DNA of 9,564 nucleotides from Acetobacteraceae bacterium (GTDB taxonomy: Bacteria; Pseudomonadota; Alphaproteobacteria; Acetobacterales; Acetobacteraceae): assembly GCA_947446625.1 (NCBI GenBank), contig CANFIE010000121.1, positions 1 through 9,564 of the forward strand, given 5' to 3'. The stretch's first letter is position 1, and each line of letters opens with the position of its first letter. The translations under genes and the position numbers were made by a program. A model generated the notes under the pieces. That model did no database searches. It was not told the origin of the DNA and saw only the letters and a program-made list of their open reading frames with translations. Shown in pieces: positions 1 to 7,286 of this stretch.

Positions 1-56
1 CTTCCATGGCGCTGGTGCTGCTGTTGGGCTGGGCGGCGGTGGCCCTGTTGCGCTAA
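1..56 (+). CDS. C-terminal end of an unidentified, probably membrane, protein (partial)
   Basis: The reading frame that starts at base 3 runs to a TAA at 54-56 and encodes a very hydrophobic tail (SMALVLLLGWAAVALLR, then stop). This resembles the last transmembrane helix of an integral membrane protein ending in one positive residue. Only 17 codons are visible, so the family cannot be named. The gene ends 27 nt before the next start codon on the same strand, so it could be in one transcription unit with the solute receptor. A chance open frame cannot be excluded in DNA this rich in G and C. Confidence 0.4.
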   Translation, partial: SMALVLLLGWAAVALLR

Positions 57-70
57 AGCATGGGGCAACG

Positions 71-75
71 AAGGA
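71..75 (+). promoter_or_regulatory. Ribosome binding site deciding the receptor start
   Basis: AAGGA lies 8 nt before the ATG at 84. An in-frame ATG at 60 would add eight residues (MGQRRKPP) ahead of an otherwise normal signal peptide and would place this Shine-Dalgarno sequence inside the gene. Start 84 is therefore preferred. Confidence 0.6.
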
Positions 76-83
76 AACCGCCC

Positions 84-1046
84 ATGCTCCACCGTCGCCC
101 CCTGCTTGGCCTGCTCGGCGCCACCTTGGCCGCCCCCGCCTTGCACGCCCAATCCTTCCCCGCCCGGCCGCTGCGCCTCATCGTGCCCTACCCGCCCGGC
201 GGCGTGACCGACATTCTGGGCCGCATTGTCGCCACCCCCATGGCGGAACGGCTGGGCCAGCAGATTGTGGTGGAAAACCGCGCCGGCGCCGGTGGCAATA
301 TTGGCGTGCAGGCCGCCATGGCCGCCGAGCCGGATGGCTACACCCTGCTGCTCGGCACTGCCGCCACCCATGGCGTCAACCCCATCCTCTACCCCAGCAG
401 CGGGGTGGAACCAGGGCGCGACTTCGTGCCGGTGGGCAGCATCGCCAACATGGCCAATGTGCTCTCGGTGAACCCGCGCCGGCTGGACGTGCCGGACCTG
501 CGCGCCCTCATCGCCCGCGGCAAGCAGGGCGGGCTGGTCTATGGCTCGGTGGGCAATGGCAGTTCCTCGCATCTCTGCGCCACCATCTTCCTGCGCATGG
601 CGGGGTTTGAAGCGACCCACGTGCCCTACCGCGGCAGCAGCCCGGCCGTTACCGCCCTGCTGGCCGCCGAATACGACTTTCTGTTCGACACCACCGCCAC
701 CTCCACCAACCATGTGAATTCCGGCGCCTTCCGGGCGCTCGGCGTCTCCTCCATCCAGCGCGCTTCGGCCCTGCCCAATACCCCCACCATCGCCGAAGCC
801 GGAGTGCCGGGCTACGACGTGCCGGTGTGGAACGCGGTATTCGTGCATGCCCGCACCCCGGCCCCGGCGCTGGCGCGGCTGCAACAGGCCTTCAGCGCCG
901 GCATGGACGCCACCACGCAGCAAAAGCTCCGCCAGGCTTTTGTGGACCCGCTGCTGATCCCGACCGCCGACCTGCCGCGCTGGCAGGCCAGCGAGATTGA
1001 GCGCTGGAAGCAGATGTCGCGCGACGCGCGCATCACCCTGGACTGA
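84..1046 (+). CDS. Bug/TctC-family periplasmic solute-binding receptor
   Basis: This is a 320-residue extracytoplasmic receptor of the Bug (TctC, tripartite tricarboxylate transporter) family, which captures small carboxylates or related ligands in the periplasm. Residues 1-22 form a signal peptide: LHRR, a hydrophobic core, and a likely cleavage after LHA ahead of QSFPARPLR. Family hallmarks follow: IVPYPPGGVTDILGR near residues 33-47, VVENRAGAGGNIG at 62-74 and DGYTLLLG at 84-91. Length fits the family (about 320-330). No TctA or TctB membrane subunit gene is recognisable here, as is common for 'orphan' Bug receptors, though the cut-off hydrophobic gene upstream cannot be judged. The DNA glycosylase gene starts 4 nt after the stop. 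The ligand cannot be predicted from sequence. Family assignment is firm; substrate and transporter partner are unknown. Confidence 0.93.
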   Translation: MLHRRPLLGLLGATLAAPALHAQSFPARPLRLIVPYPPGGVTDILGRIVATPMAERLGQQIVVENRAGAGGNIGVQAAMAAEPDGYTLLLGTAATHGVNPILYPSSGVEPGRDFVPVGSIANMANVLSVNPRRLDVPDLRALIARGKQGGLVYGSVGNGSSSHLCATIFLRMAGFEATHVPYRGSSPAVTALLAAEYDFLFDTTATSTNHVNSGAFRALGVSSIQRASALPNTPTIAEAGVPGYDVPVWNAVFVHARTPAPALARLQQAFSAGMDATTQQKLRQAFVDPLLIPTADLPRWQASEIERWKQMSRDARITLD

Positions 1047-1050
1047 GGCC

Positions 1051-1710
1051 ATGGCCAAGCCCGCCTTCGGCGACCCCGCCGCGCTGCGCCATCTCCGCAA
1101 GGACCCGGTGCTGAAGGCCGTGATCAAGCAGATTGGCCCCTGCACGCTGGAAGTGGCGGTGCGCGAACCCTATGAGGCGCTGGTGCGCAGCATTGCCCAC
1201 CAGCAGGTGCACGGCAAAGCCGCCGAGGCCGTGCTGGGCCGCTTCATTGCCCTGCACCCGGACCAGCCCTTCCCCACGCCCGATCAAGTTACCGCCGCCA
1301 GCTTCGAGGCGCTGCGCGGCTGCGGCTTTTCCGGCAGCAAAATCACCGCCATTCGCGACATTGCCGAAAAGACCGCCGCCGGCCTGGTGCCCACCCGCCG
1401 CGCCGCGCAGAAGCTGAGCGACGCGGAACTGATCGAGCGGCTGGTAAGCCTGCGCGGCGTGGGCCGCTGGACGGTGGAGATGCTGCTGATCTTCTCGCTG
1501 GGCCGGCCCGATATTCTACCGGTGGACGATTTTGGCGTGCGCGAGGGCTGGAAGCACGCGGCGGGGCTGGACGAGCAACCCAAGCCCAAGGCCCTGGCCG
1601 CCCTGGGCGAGCCCTGGGCGCCCTACCGCAGCACGGCGGCCTGGTATTTGTGGCAGGTGGCCAATGCGGCCAAGCTGAAGCCCAGCGCCAAGGCCGGGGC
1701 GGCGCCTTGA
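1051..1710 (+). CDS. DNA-3-methyladenine glycosylase, AlkA/Mag1-like (HhH-GPD)
   Basis: This 219-residue monofunctional base-excision repair glycosylase removes alkylated purines such as 3-methyladenine from DNA. The HhH-GPD fold is clear. SIAHQQVHGKAA at residues 47-58 is the conserved first core motif. The helix-hairpin-helix LRGVGRWTVEMLL spans 134-146. It is followed by ILPVDDFGVREG (155-166), whose second Asp (D160) aligns with the catalytic Asp of AlkA. No Cys cluster for an iron-sulfur centre is present, which argues against EndoIII/MutY. The protein lacks the extra N-terminal domain of the longer E. coli AlkA and so resembles short Mag1-type enzymes. The ATG at 1051 is chosen because it gives a normal N-terminus; an upstream in-frame ATG at 997 would lie within the receptor gene. 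No convincing Shine-Dalgarno sequence is visible, so translation may be coupled to the receptor gene 4 nt upstream. Confidence 0.92.
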   Translation: MAKPAFGDPAALRHLRKDPVLKAVIKQIGPCTLEVAVREPYEALVRSIAHQQVHGKAAEAVLGRFIALHPDQPFPTPDQVTAASFEALRGCGFSGSKITAIRDIAEKTAAGLVPTRRAAQKLSDAELIERLVSLRGVGRWTVEMLLIFSLGRPDILPVDDFGVREGWKHAAGLDEQPKPKALAALGEPWAPYRSTAAWYLWQVANAAKLKPSAKAGAAP

Positions 1711-1742
1711 GCTATTTGAGCGACTGATTCACGGCTTTCGGC

Positions 1743-1771
1743 GCCAGCGCCTCAGCCGATCAGGCGCTGGC
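1743..1771. terminator. GC-rich hairpin between convergent genes
   Basis: GCCAGCGCCT at 1743-1752 pairs perfectly with AGGCGCTGGC at 1762-1771 across a 9-nt loop. It sits between the stop of the glycosylase gene (1710, + strand) and the stop of the last glycosyltransferase gene (1777, - strand). This is where a bidirectional terminator would be expected. Neither side has a T-tract, so it is not a canonical intrinsic terminator. It may help Rho-dependent termination or protect 3' ends. Confidence 0.5.
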
Positions 1772-1776
1772 CGCGC

Positions 1777-2649
1777 CTACAGCCCCAGCACCCGCATCGG
1801 GTGCGCCCGGCCGCGCAGCACATCCCACAGCCCAATCATGTTGCCGCGAAACCGGCCCCAGCGGTCCACCCAGGGCTCCGGCGCGGCGCTGCGCAGCAGG
1901 TTCATCAGGCAGTGCCGGCCGATGCTGCGCAGCCCCCGGTTCCACGGATAGGTGCCCTTGCGGCCCAGATACACCGGGTTCACCACCTGGCTGTAGCCCA
2001 GCCGCAGGCCGGAACCACGGCCGAACTTCACGCCCAGATGCACGCCACGCGCCGCCGGCAGCCGCCGCACGCTGCCATGCCGGCCGAGCAAACGCGTAAA
2101 ATCCAAATCCTCGTACCAGGCATACAGCGGCAGGTTCTCATCCACCCGCACGCCATGCGCCCGCACCGTGGCCATGCGCACCGCCATGTTGCAGCCATAG
2201 CCATTGAAGGCCGGCACCGTCGCCAAAGCCTCGGGCCGCAGCCTATCGGCGGCCAGCAGGCGGCGGCCTTCCTCCACGCTCAGCCCCGGCCCCTTGGCGC
2301 CATCGGCAATCACCTCACCCGTCGCCACCACCATGGCGGCATCGGCGGTGAAGCAGGCCTCCAGCACCGCCAGGTATTCCGGCTGCGGCAGAAAATCATC
2401 GTCCAGAAACAGCACCACATCGCAATCGGCGGCGGCGTCCAGAATCACGTTGCGCTGCTTCGGCAAGCCCGGCGCGCTTTGCAGAAACTCGCAGCCCGGC
2501 CATACGCCGTCGCAGCCTTCCACATCGGCCGGCTTGGTGTGGCAGATGATCACCCGGTCCGGCTGGCGATTCTGCCGGTGCAACTCGGCCAGCACCTCGC
2601 GCAGCACCACCGCGCGGCCAATCGTCGCAATGCCAATCGCCAGCCTCAC
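1777..2649 (-). CDS. Glycosyltransferase family 2 (GT-A fold), last gene of the glycan cluster
   Basis: The product is a 290-residue GT2 enzyme, expected to transfer a sugar from a nucleotide-sugar donor to the growing lipid-linked glycan at the cytoplasmic face. The N-terminus MRLAIGIATIGR is the usual first strand of the GT-A domain. LFLDDDFLPQP near residues 80-90 carries the metal/nucleotide-binding Asp triplet (D83-D85). CNMAVR at 153-158 and WYEDLDF at 178-184 (ED-type acceptor/catalytic-base region) complete the fold. No transmembrane helix is evident. The start is a GTG at 2649 whose bases form GTGA with the preceding gene's TGA stop. The frame stays open upstream to an ATG at 2835, but those extra codons lie inside the neighbouring gene and show no GT-like sequence. 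Sugar and linkage cannot be predicted. Confidence 0.88.
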   Translation of the reverse strand: MRLAIGIATIGRAVVLREVLAELHRQNRQPDRVIICHTKPADVEGCDGVWPGCEFLQSAPGLPKQRNVILDAAADCDVVLFLDDDFLPQPEYLAVLEACFTADAAMVVATGEVIADGAKGPGLSVEEGRRLLAADRLRPEALATVPAFNGYGCNMAVRMATVRAHGVRVDENLPLYAWYEDLDFTRLLGRHGSVRRLPAARGVHLGVKFGRGSGLRLGYSQVVNPVYLGRKGTYPWNRGLRSIGRHCLMNLLRSAAPEPWVDRWGRFRGNMIGLWDVLRGRAHPMRVLGL

Positions 2650-3539
2650 AGCGGCCCCCGCAGCGGATGTTCCGAGCGCATTTGCGGCAGCTTCGCCACC
2701 AACGCCGCCTCGGCGTGGCGGAATCCCGCCAGCCGGCCCCTGAAGGTGCGCCAGTAATAGGCCACGGCCAGGAAGTTGAAGGTCAGCGCCTTCAGCACCA
2801 TGCCGCCCAGCGGCCGGATGAAAAACGGCAGCCACACCCCCATGCGCACACCATGCCGGCGCAGCACGAAGCCCAGGCCACGACCATAGGTCTCCGCCCG
2901 CACCGTCGCTTCGCGGGTCAGCCGCTTGTCGGGGTGCACAATGCGCAGCTCGGGGTCGTACATCGCCTTCAGCCCGGCGCGCAGGCCGCGCAGCACCAGG
3001 TCATTGCCCTCAGCGCTGCCCAGCGGCGTGCCCGGCCCCAGCCTTTCGTCGAACCCGCCCAGCGCCAGCGCCGCACCGCGCCGCAGGAACAGGTTGAACT
3101 CGATCACGCTGGTCCAGACATTTTCCTCATTGATCGTCCCGGCCGCATCCCGCCAGCGCCCACTGCCCAAACCGCCATCGGGCGAAGCGGCCGGCCCGGT
3201 GAGGATCTGCAGGCGAATATCCGTGCCAAAGGCGCCATCCACCTGGTCCAGCACGCCGGGCGGCAGCACGCAGTCATCATCCGGAAAGCCCACCAGCCCG
3301 CCGCGTGCCTGCTTCAGCCCCAGGTTGCGCGCATGGTTGGCGTTCAGCACGTCACTCCGCAGCCAGCTCAGCGCGAATTTCTGCACGTAGCGAGTGATCA
3401 CCTCGGCCAGACGCTCATCCTCGTTCTGGTCCACCACAATCACTTCAAAATCGTCACGGCCCTGCGCCACCAGGCTGGCGAACAACTCGTCCAACTCCCG
3501 CACCCGCCCACGCGTGGCCACCACCAGGGAAAACCTCAT
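2646..3539 (-). CDS. Glycosyltransferase family 2 (GT-A fold)
   Basis: This 297-residue GT2 enzyme probably adds one sugar to a lipid-linked oligosaccharide in the cytoplasm. It starts with the GT-A strand MRFSLVVATRGR and has FEVIVVDQNED at 31-41 and the metal-binding triplet FPDDDCVLPP at 85-94 (D87-D89). GSAEGNDLVLRGLRAG further on is the acceptor/catalytic-base region. A hydrophobic stretch near the C-terminus (WLPFFIRPLGGMVLKALTF and following residues) may form an amphipathic or membrane-contacting helix. The ATG at 3539 is supported by GGAGGG 6 nt upstream (3546-3551) and by its ATGA overlap with the stop of the preceding GT4 gene. Its own TGA overlaps the GTG of the next gene. It differs from the following GT2 enzyme in motif context, so a recent duplication is unlikely. 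Donor and acceptor are unknown. Confidence 0.9.
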   Translation of the reverse strand: MRFSLVVATRGRVRELDELFASLVAQGRDDFEVIVVDQNEDERLAEVITRYVQKFALSWLRSDVLNANHARNLGLKQARGGLVGFPDDDCVLPPGVLDQVDGAFGTDIRLQILTGPAASPDGGLGSGRWRDAAGTINEENVWTSVIEFNLFLRRGAALALGGFDERLGPGTPLGSAEGNDLVLRGLRAGLKAMYDPELRIVHPDKRLTREATVRAETYGRGLGFVLRRHGVRMGVWLPFFIRPLGGMVLKALTFNFLAVAYYWRTFRGRLAGFRHAEAALVAKLPQMRSEHPLRGPL

Positions 3540-4633
3540 GCCACGCCCTCCGCCAGCGCCTGAATGCCAGCGCGAAACGCCGCCTCGGAAAACCGCTCCG
3601 CATTCGCCCGGCAGGCTTCGGGCGCAATGCTCATGGCGGTGAAGCGCCGCACCGCGTCGCGCAGCGCCTCCACGCTCTGCTCGGCGAAGAGCACGCCGGT
3701 TTCGCCGGGCCGCACAATATCCACCGCGCCGCCCTTGCCGAAGGCAATCACCGGCGTGCCGCAGGCCTGGGCCTCCACCGTGGCGATGCCGAAATCCTCC
3801 TCAGCCGCCAGCACGCAGGCGCGGGCTTCACGCGTCACGCGCACCAACTCATCCTGGCTCACCCGGCCGCGAATCTCGATATTGCCGGCCCCCGCTGCCG
3901 CCGCCCGCACCAGCGGCATGGAAGGCCCGTCGCCACAAATCACCAGCCGCAAATCCGGCATGCCGGCAAAGGCCTCGGCCACCAATTCCACCCGCTTGTA
4001 CGGCACCATGCGCGAGGCGATGACGAAGTAATCCGCCTTCTCGGCCTGCAAGGTGAAGCGCTCGGTATCCACCGGCGGGTACAGCACCGTGGCCTCGCGC
4101 CGCCAGCATTTGCGAATGCGCTCGGCGATGTAGCTGCTATTGGCCAGCAGCACATCCGGCCGGGCGGAACTCAACTGGTCCCACACCCGCATCCGATGCA
4201 GCAGCCAGCGGGTATAAGCACCCTTCAGCCCACGCTCCAGCTTCGCCTGCCGCAAGTATTGGTGCTGCAAATCCCAGGCGTAGCGCATGGGGGAATGCAC
4301 ATAGCTCACATGCCGCTGCCCCGGCCCGGTCAGCACGCCCTTGGCCACGGCATGGCTGGAGGACACCACCAGGTCGTATCCACTCAGGTCAAACTGCTCC
4401 ACCGCCAGCGGCATCAGCCCCAGATACCAGCGAAACCGCTTGGCCGCGCCCGGCAGGCGCTGGATGAAGCTGGTCTGCACCGGCTTGCCGGCCAAAAAGC
4501 CACGCTCGCTGGCCGGCATGAAGTCACACACCGCGAAAAGGTCGGCCTCTGGCCACACCTTGATGAGCTGTTCCAGCACGCGTTCCGAGCCCGCGTAGCT
4601 TTCCAACCACTCGTGAACAATCGCGACCTTCAT
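3536..4633 (-). CDS. Glycosyltransferase family 4 (GT-B fold), WbaZ-like
   Basis: This is a 365-residue retaining GT-B enzyme of family GT4, common in O-antigen and exopolysaccharide loci and often annotated as WbaZ-like. The N-terminal acceptor domain begins MKVAIVHEWLESYAGSERVL and contains FDLSGYDLVVSSSHAVAKG (81-99) and YVHSPMRYAWDL (111-122), both typical of this subgroup. The C-terminal donor domain has SRMVPYKR (207-214; R208 and K213 contact the donor phosphates in GT4 enzymes), VICGDGP (231-237) and the E-x7-E motif in EEDFGIATVEA (E279, E287). The ATG at 4633 forms ATGA with the upstream stop. An in-frame ATG at 4684 would only add 17 residues read inside the preceding gene. Mannose is a frequent donor in this subgroup, but the sugar is not determinable here. 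Confidence 0.92.
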   Translation of the reverse strand: MKVAIVHEWLESYAGSERVLEQLIKVWPEADLFAVCDFMPASERGFLAGKPVQTSFIQRLPGAAKRFRWYLGLMPLAVEQFDLSGYDLVVSSSHAVAKGVLTGPGQRHVSYVHSPMRYAWDLQHQYLRQAKLERGLKGAYTRWLLHRMRVWDQLSSARPDVLLANSSYIAERIRKCWRREATVLYPPVDTERFTLQAEKADYFVIASRMVPYKRVELVAEAFAGMPDLRLVICGDGPSMPLVRAAAAGAGNIEIRGRVSQDELVRVTREARACVLAAEEDFGIATVEAQACGTPVIAFGKGGAVDIVRPGETGVLFAEQSVEALRDAVRRFTAMSIAPEACRANAERFSEAAFRAGIQALAEGVA

Positions 4634-5703
4634 GCCGAATACGCTTCCAGATGGCGCAGCAAGGCCCGTGCGCCGTTGGGCCAAGTGTAGTGCCGCGCCT
4701 GTAGCGCACCGCGGGCCCGCAATGTATCGGCAAGCCCGTCCTCATCCAACAGTCGCCGCAGCGCCGCCGCCAGAGTCTCGGGCGCCGCCGGGTCAAACCA
4801 CAGCGCCGCGCCGCCACAAACCTCGGGCAGCGAACCCGCCCGCGCCGCCAGCACCGGGCAGGCGCAGTTGAACGCCTCCATCGGCGGCAGGCCAAACCCC
4901 TCATACCGGCTGGGGAAAATCAGGCAGAGCGCGTTCTCGTACAGCGCCCGCAACTCGGCATCGGAAACCCGGCCCAGCGGCACCACCGCCGCGCCCTGGG
5001 CTGACTCGGCCCCGGCGAAGACCGCACCGCCGCCACCCACCGCCGCCAGCTTCAGCCCGCGTTCCGCCAGCAGCGCCGCCGCCGCGCCCTGGCCGCCCAG
5101 GTTCTTGTGGGCTGCCTTGTTGCCCACGTTCAGGGCGTACCGCCCCGGCTCCAGGCCATACTTGCCCAGCACGGCCATATCGGCGGGGGCGCGCAGAATA
5201 TGCTCGCCGCCCTCGCCCACCACGCCAATCCGCGCAGGGTCTACGCCCAAATGATGCGCAATGCGTCCACGCGAAAACTCCGAGACCGTCAGCAGCAGCG
5301 CGCCGCGCCGGGCCAGCAGCTTGTGCATCAGCCGGTACCAGGTGCGGAACTGCCAGGAATAGCTCTCCGGCGTGTCGAACACCCCGGCATCATGGATAAC
5401 CACCGCCTGCCGCCGGCCCAGCCGCAGCGGCGCGGTATTGCCCAGGTTGACCAGGAGCCGCCCGGCCACCGCGCCGGGCAGCGCAAATTGCTCCCAGCGC
5501 TGGCCGCCACCGCTGCCCACCTCCTGCGCCGGCAGGCCCGGAAACGGCGAAGCCCCCGCCCCCGGCGGCACCAGCAGCGCCGGCTCCGGCGCCTCGCCGG
5601 CTTCGGCCAGGGTGGCCCAGGCGCCGGTTATCTCGGTGGCAAAGCGCTGCACCCCGGAAAACCGCTGGCCGACAAAGCGGCCATTGATCGCATAGCCTCT
5701 CAC
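4630..5703 (-). CDS. Glycosyltransferase family 4 (GT-B fold)
   Basis: This 357-residue GT4 enzyme is probably the first transferase acting after the initiating enzyme, or an early one. The N-terminal domain has the glycine-rich acceptor-side loop NGRFVGQRFSGVQRFATEI (7-25) and VVIHDAGVFDTPE (101-113), typical of mannosyl/rhamnosyl-type GT4 proteins. TVSEFSR at 139-145 ends the first domain. The donor domain shows NVGNKAAHKNL (192-202), with K200 at the phosphate-binding position, and FPSRYEGFGLPPMEAF (263-278) with the E-x7-E pair E268/E276. PVLAARAGSLPEV then closes the site. The start is assigned to GTG at 5703, overlapping the flippase stop as GTGA, with AAGG about 10 nt upstream. The longest open frame starts at an ATG at 5772, but its extra 23 codons lie in the flippase gene. 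Sugar specificity is unknown. Confidence 0.91.
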   Translation of the reverse strand: MRGYAINGRFVGQRFSGVQRFATEITGAWATLAEAGEAPEPALLVPPGAGASPFPGLPAQEVGSGGGQRWEQFALPGAVAGRLLVNLGNTAPLRLGRRQAVVIHDAGVFDTPESYSWQFRTWYRLMHKLLARRGALLLTVSEFSRGRIAHHLGVDPARIGVVGEGGEHILRAPADMAVLGKYGLEPGRYALNVGNKAAHKNLGGQGAAAALLAERGLKLAAVGGGGAVFAGAESAQGAAVVPLGRVSDAELRALYENALCLIFPSRYEGFGLPPMEAFNCACPVLAARAGSLPEVCGGAALWFDPAAPETLAAALRRLLDEDGLADTLRARGALQARHYTWPNGARALLRHLEAYSA

Positions 5704-7211
5704 GCCACCGCCGCCTTCAGCCGCAATTTCACCAATACATCGCCGCGCTCGGTCAGGCTCAAGGCCCGCCACAGCACCAGGGCAAAGCCGCCCAGCGCCA
5801 GGGCGCCGAAGCCGAGTTCAGCCGCCACTTCGCCGCGCAGCAGCGCCATGCCGGCCAGGGCCAGCGCCGCCAGCAGCAGCGGCCACACCACCCGCCGGGC
5901 CGAATCGGCCGCCACCGGATAAGCCCGCGCCGCCAGCCACAGCTTGGCCGCGCATTCGCAGGCCGCCCGCAGCGCCCAGGCCAGGGCCGCGCCCTCAATG
6001 CCCAGGCCCAGCAGCAGCGCCCCGGCGGAAAGCGGCAGGAACACCACCGCCAGCACCAGCCCCAGCCGGGCGCCGATATCAGGCCGGCCAATGGCATCCA
6101 GCAGCGCGCCGGGCGCGAAGCCGACGCAGCTGAACAAAATCCCCACGCCCAGAATCCGCAGCACCGTGCCACCGCCCTCGGCGAAGCTGGCGCCCAGCCA
6201 CAGCCGCAGCAGCAATTCCGCCCCGCCCACCAGCACCAGGCAGGCCGGAAACACCAGGGCCAGAATCAGCAGGCTGCCCCGGCGCAGCAGTGCGGCGGCG
6301 CGTTCCGGCATGGTGGCGTAGCTGGCAGCCAGGGCGGGCAGCAGGGTTTGCGCCACCGCCACCGGCAGAATCCACATGCGCAGCACCAAATCCAACGGCG
6401 TGGCGTAATAGGCCACCGCCGCCAGGCTCAGCAGGCTGCCGATCAGGAAGCGGTCGGCATACAGCAGTACCTGAGACAGCGTGCCGGAAAACGTCATCCA
6501 GCCGCCCAGCCGCAGCAGCGGCAGCACCAGCCGCAGCTGCACCCGCCGCAGGCTGAAGCCCGGCAGCAAGGGCCGCACCAGCCAAGCGTAGGAAAGCGTA
6601 TTGGCAAAGCGGCAGGCCACCAGCGCCAGCATCACCCCGGTCAGGTCGTCCCACACCGTCAGCACCAGCACCGGGCCAAGGTAATAGAAGATCGCTACGG
6701 GAATGCTGACCAGATTGGCCGCCTTGAACTTGTGCCAGGCCGCCAGCACGCCCCACAGCGCCGCATTCAGCACCACCAGGGGGGCGGCGGCCACCAGCAC
6801 GCGCATGGCGGCAATGGCCTGGGGTTGCAGCGCGGGCGGCACGTTCAGCGCGCTTTCCACCAGCAGCGGCACGCCAAACCACAGCAGCGCGGCCACGCCA
6901 GCCGAAAAGCCAAACAGCGCCACCAGCGCGGCACCCACCAGCGCCGGCGCCGTCTCGGTCTCGCCGCGGCCGATGCGCTCGGCCAGCGCCCGGGTCAGCG
7001 CCTGGCCCACGCCGAAATCAAACACGCCAAACACCCCGAACATGGCCAGCGCCAGGGTGAACAACCCCCAACGCTCCACGCCCAATTGGACCACCAGCAA
7101 GGGGGTCAGCAGCAGGGCCACGGCCAGGGGCAGGCCCCGGCCCAGCAGGTTCCAAACCACGCCGCCCAGCAATTGGCGGTCTCGCGGCGCGGCGGCATTC
7201 GTCTCGGTCAT
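5700..7211 (-). CDS. Wzx-type polysaccharide/oligosaccharide flippase
   Basis: This is a 503-residue integral inner-membrane protein of the polysaccharide-synthesis branch of the MOP (MATE-like) superfamily. Such proteins flip undecaprenyl-diphosphate-linked oligosaccharides to the periplasmic leaflet. Nearly the whole chain is hydrophobic segments separated by short Arg-rich loops, consistent with 12-14 transmembrane helices. The N-terminal pattern (LGVERWGLFTLALAMFGVF followed by FDFGVGQALTRALAE, about 43-78) is typical of Wzx proteins. RLGGWMTFSGTLSQVLLYADRF marks the start of the second half, as in the family. It heads a chain of five overlapping genes. Its ATG has no Shine-Dalgarno sequence: the upstream bases read TTTTGTTAGAACCCTCCGC. 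It lies only 12 nt after the end of an intrinsic terminator. The start could instead be a little downstream (for example GTG at codon 18), but no better ribosome site is obvious. Confidence 0.9.
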   Translation of the reverse strand: MTETNAAAPRDRQLLGGVVWNLLGRGLPLAVALLLTPLLVVQLGVERWGLFTLALAMFGVFGVFDFGVGQALTRALAERIGRGETETAPALVGAALVALFGFSAGVAALLWFGVPLLVESALNVPPALQPQAIAAMRVLVAAAPLVVLNAALWGVLAAWHKFKAANLVSIPVAIFYYLGPVLVLTVWDDLTGVMLALVACRFANTLSYAWLVRPLLPGFSLRRVQLRLVLPLLRLGGWMTFSGTLSQVLLYADRFLIGSLLSLAAVAYYATPLDLVLRMWILPVAVAQTLLPALAASYATMPERAAALLRRGSLLILALVFPACLVLVGGAELLLRLWLGASFAEGGGTVLRILGVGILFSCVGFAPGALLDAIGRPDIGARLGLVLAVVFLPLSAGALLLGLGIEGAALAWALRAACECAAKLWLAARAYPVAADSARRVVWPLLLAALALAGMALLRGEVAAELGFGALALGGFALVLWRALSLTERGDVLVKLRLKAAVA

Positions 7212-7223
7212 GCGGAGGGTTCT

Positions 7224-7255
7224 AACAAAAGGCCCGCCCTTTGTGGGGGCGGGCC
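7224..7255 (-). terminator. Rho-independent terminator after the initiating transferase gene
   Basis: Read on the minus strand, GGCCCGCCC (7255-7247) and GGGCGGGCC (7239-7231) form a perfect 9-bp stem with a 7-nt loop, followed by TTTTGTT (7230-7224). The hairpin begins 31 nt after the initiating-transferase stop, a normal position. On the plus strand no T-tract follows, so it acts in one direction. It is unusual because the next gene of the same cluster begins 12 nt further on. Confidence 0.85.
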
Positions 7256-7286
7256 GTCAAAATCGGGCAGGAAAAGCGCAACCGGT

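Noticed and set aside
2650..2835. Longer form of the last GT2 enzyme starting at an ATG at 2835
   Set aside because: The added residues lie in the preceding gene, and the GT-A first strand begins exactly at the GTG at 2649, which forms the same overlap type seen at the other junctions.
1801..3563. Long + strand open frames (1801-2757 and 2667-3563) opposite the GT2 genes
   Set aside because: They show the same His/Gln/Arg/Pro-rich composition and no motifs, while the minus strand encodes two well-formed GT2 enzymes with overlapping stop/start sites.
1777..7211. Horizontal acquisition of the glycan cluster
   Set aside because: Glycan loci are often AT-rich islands, but here base and codon use look the same as in the flanking genes and no mobile element or tRNA border is visible.
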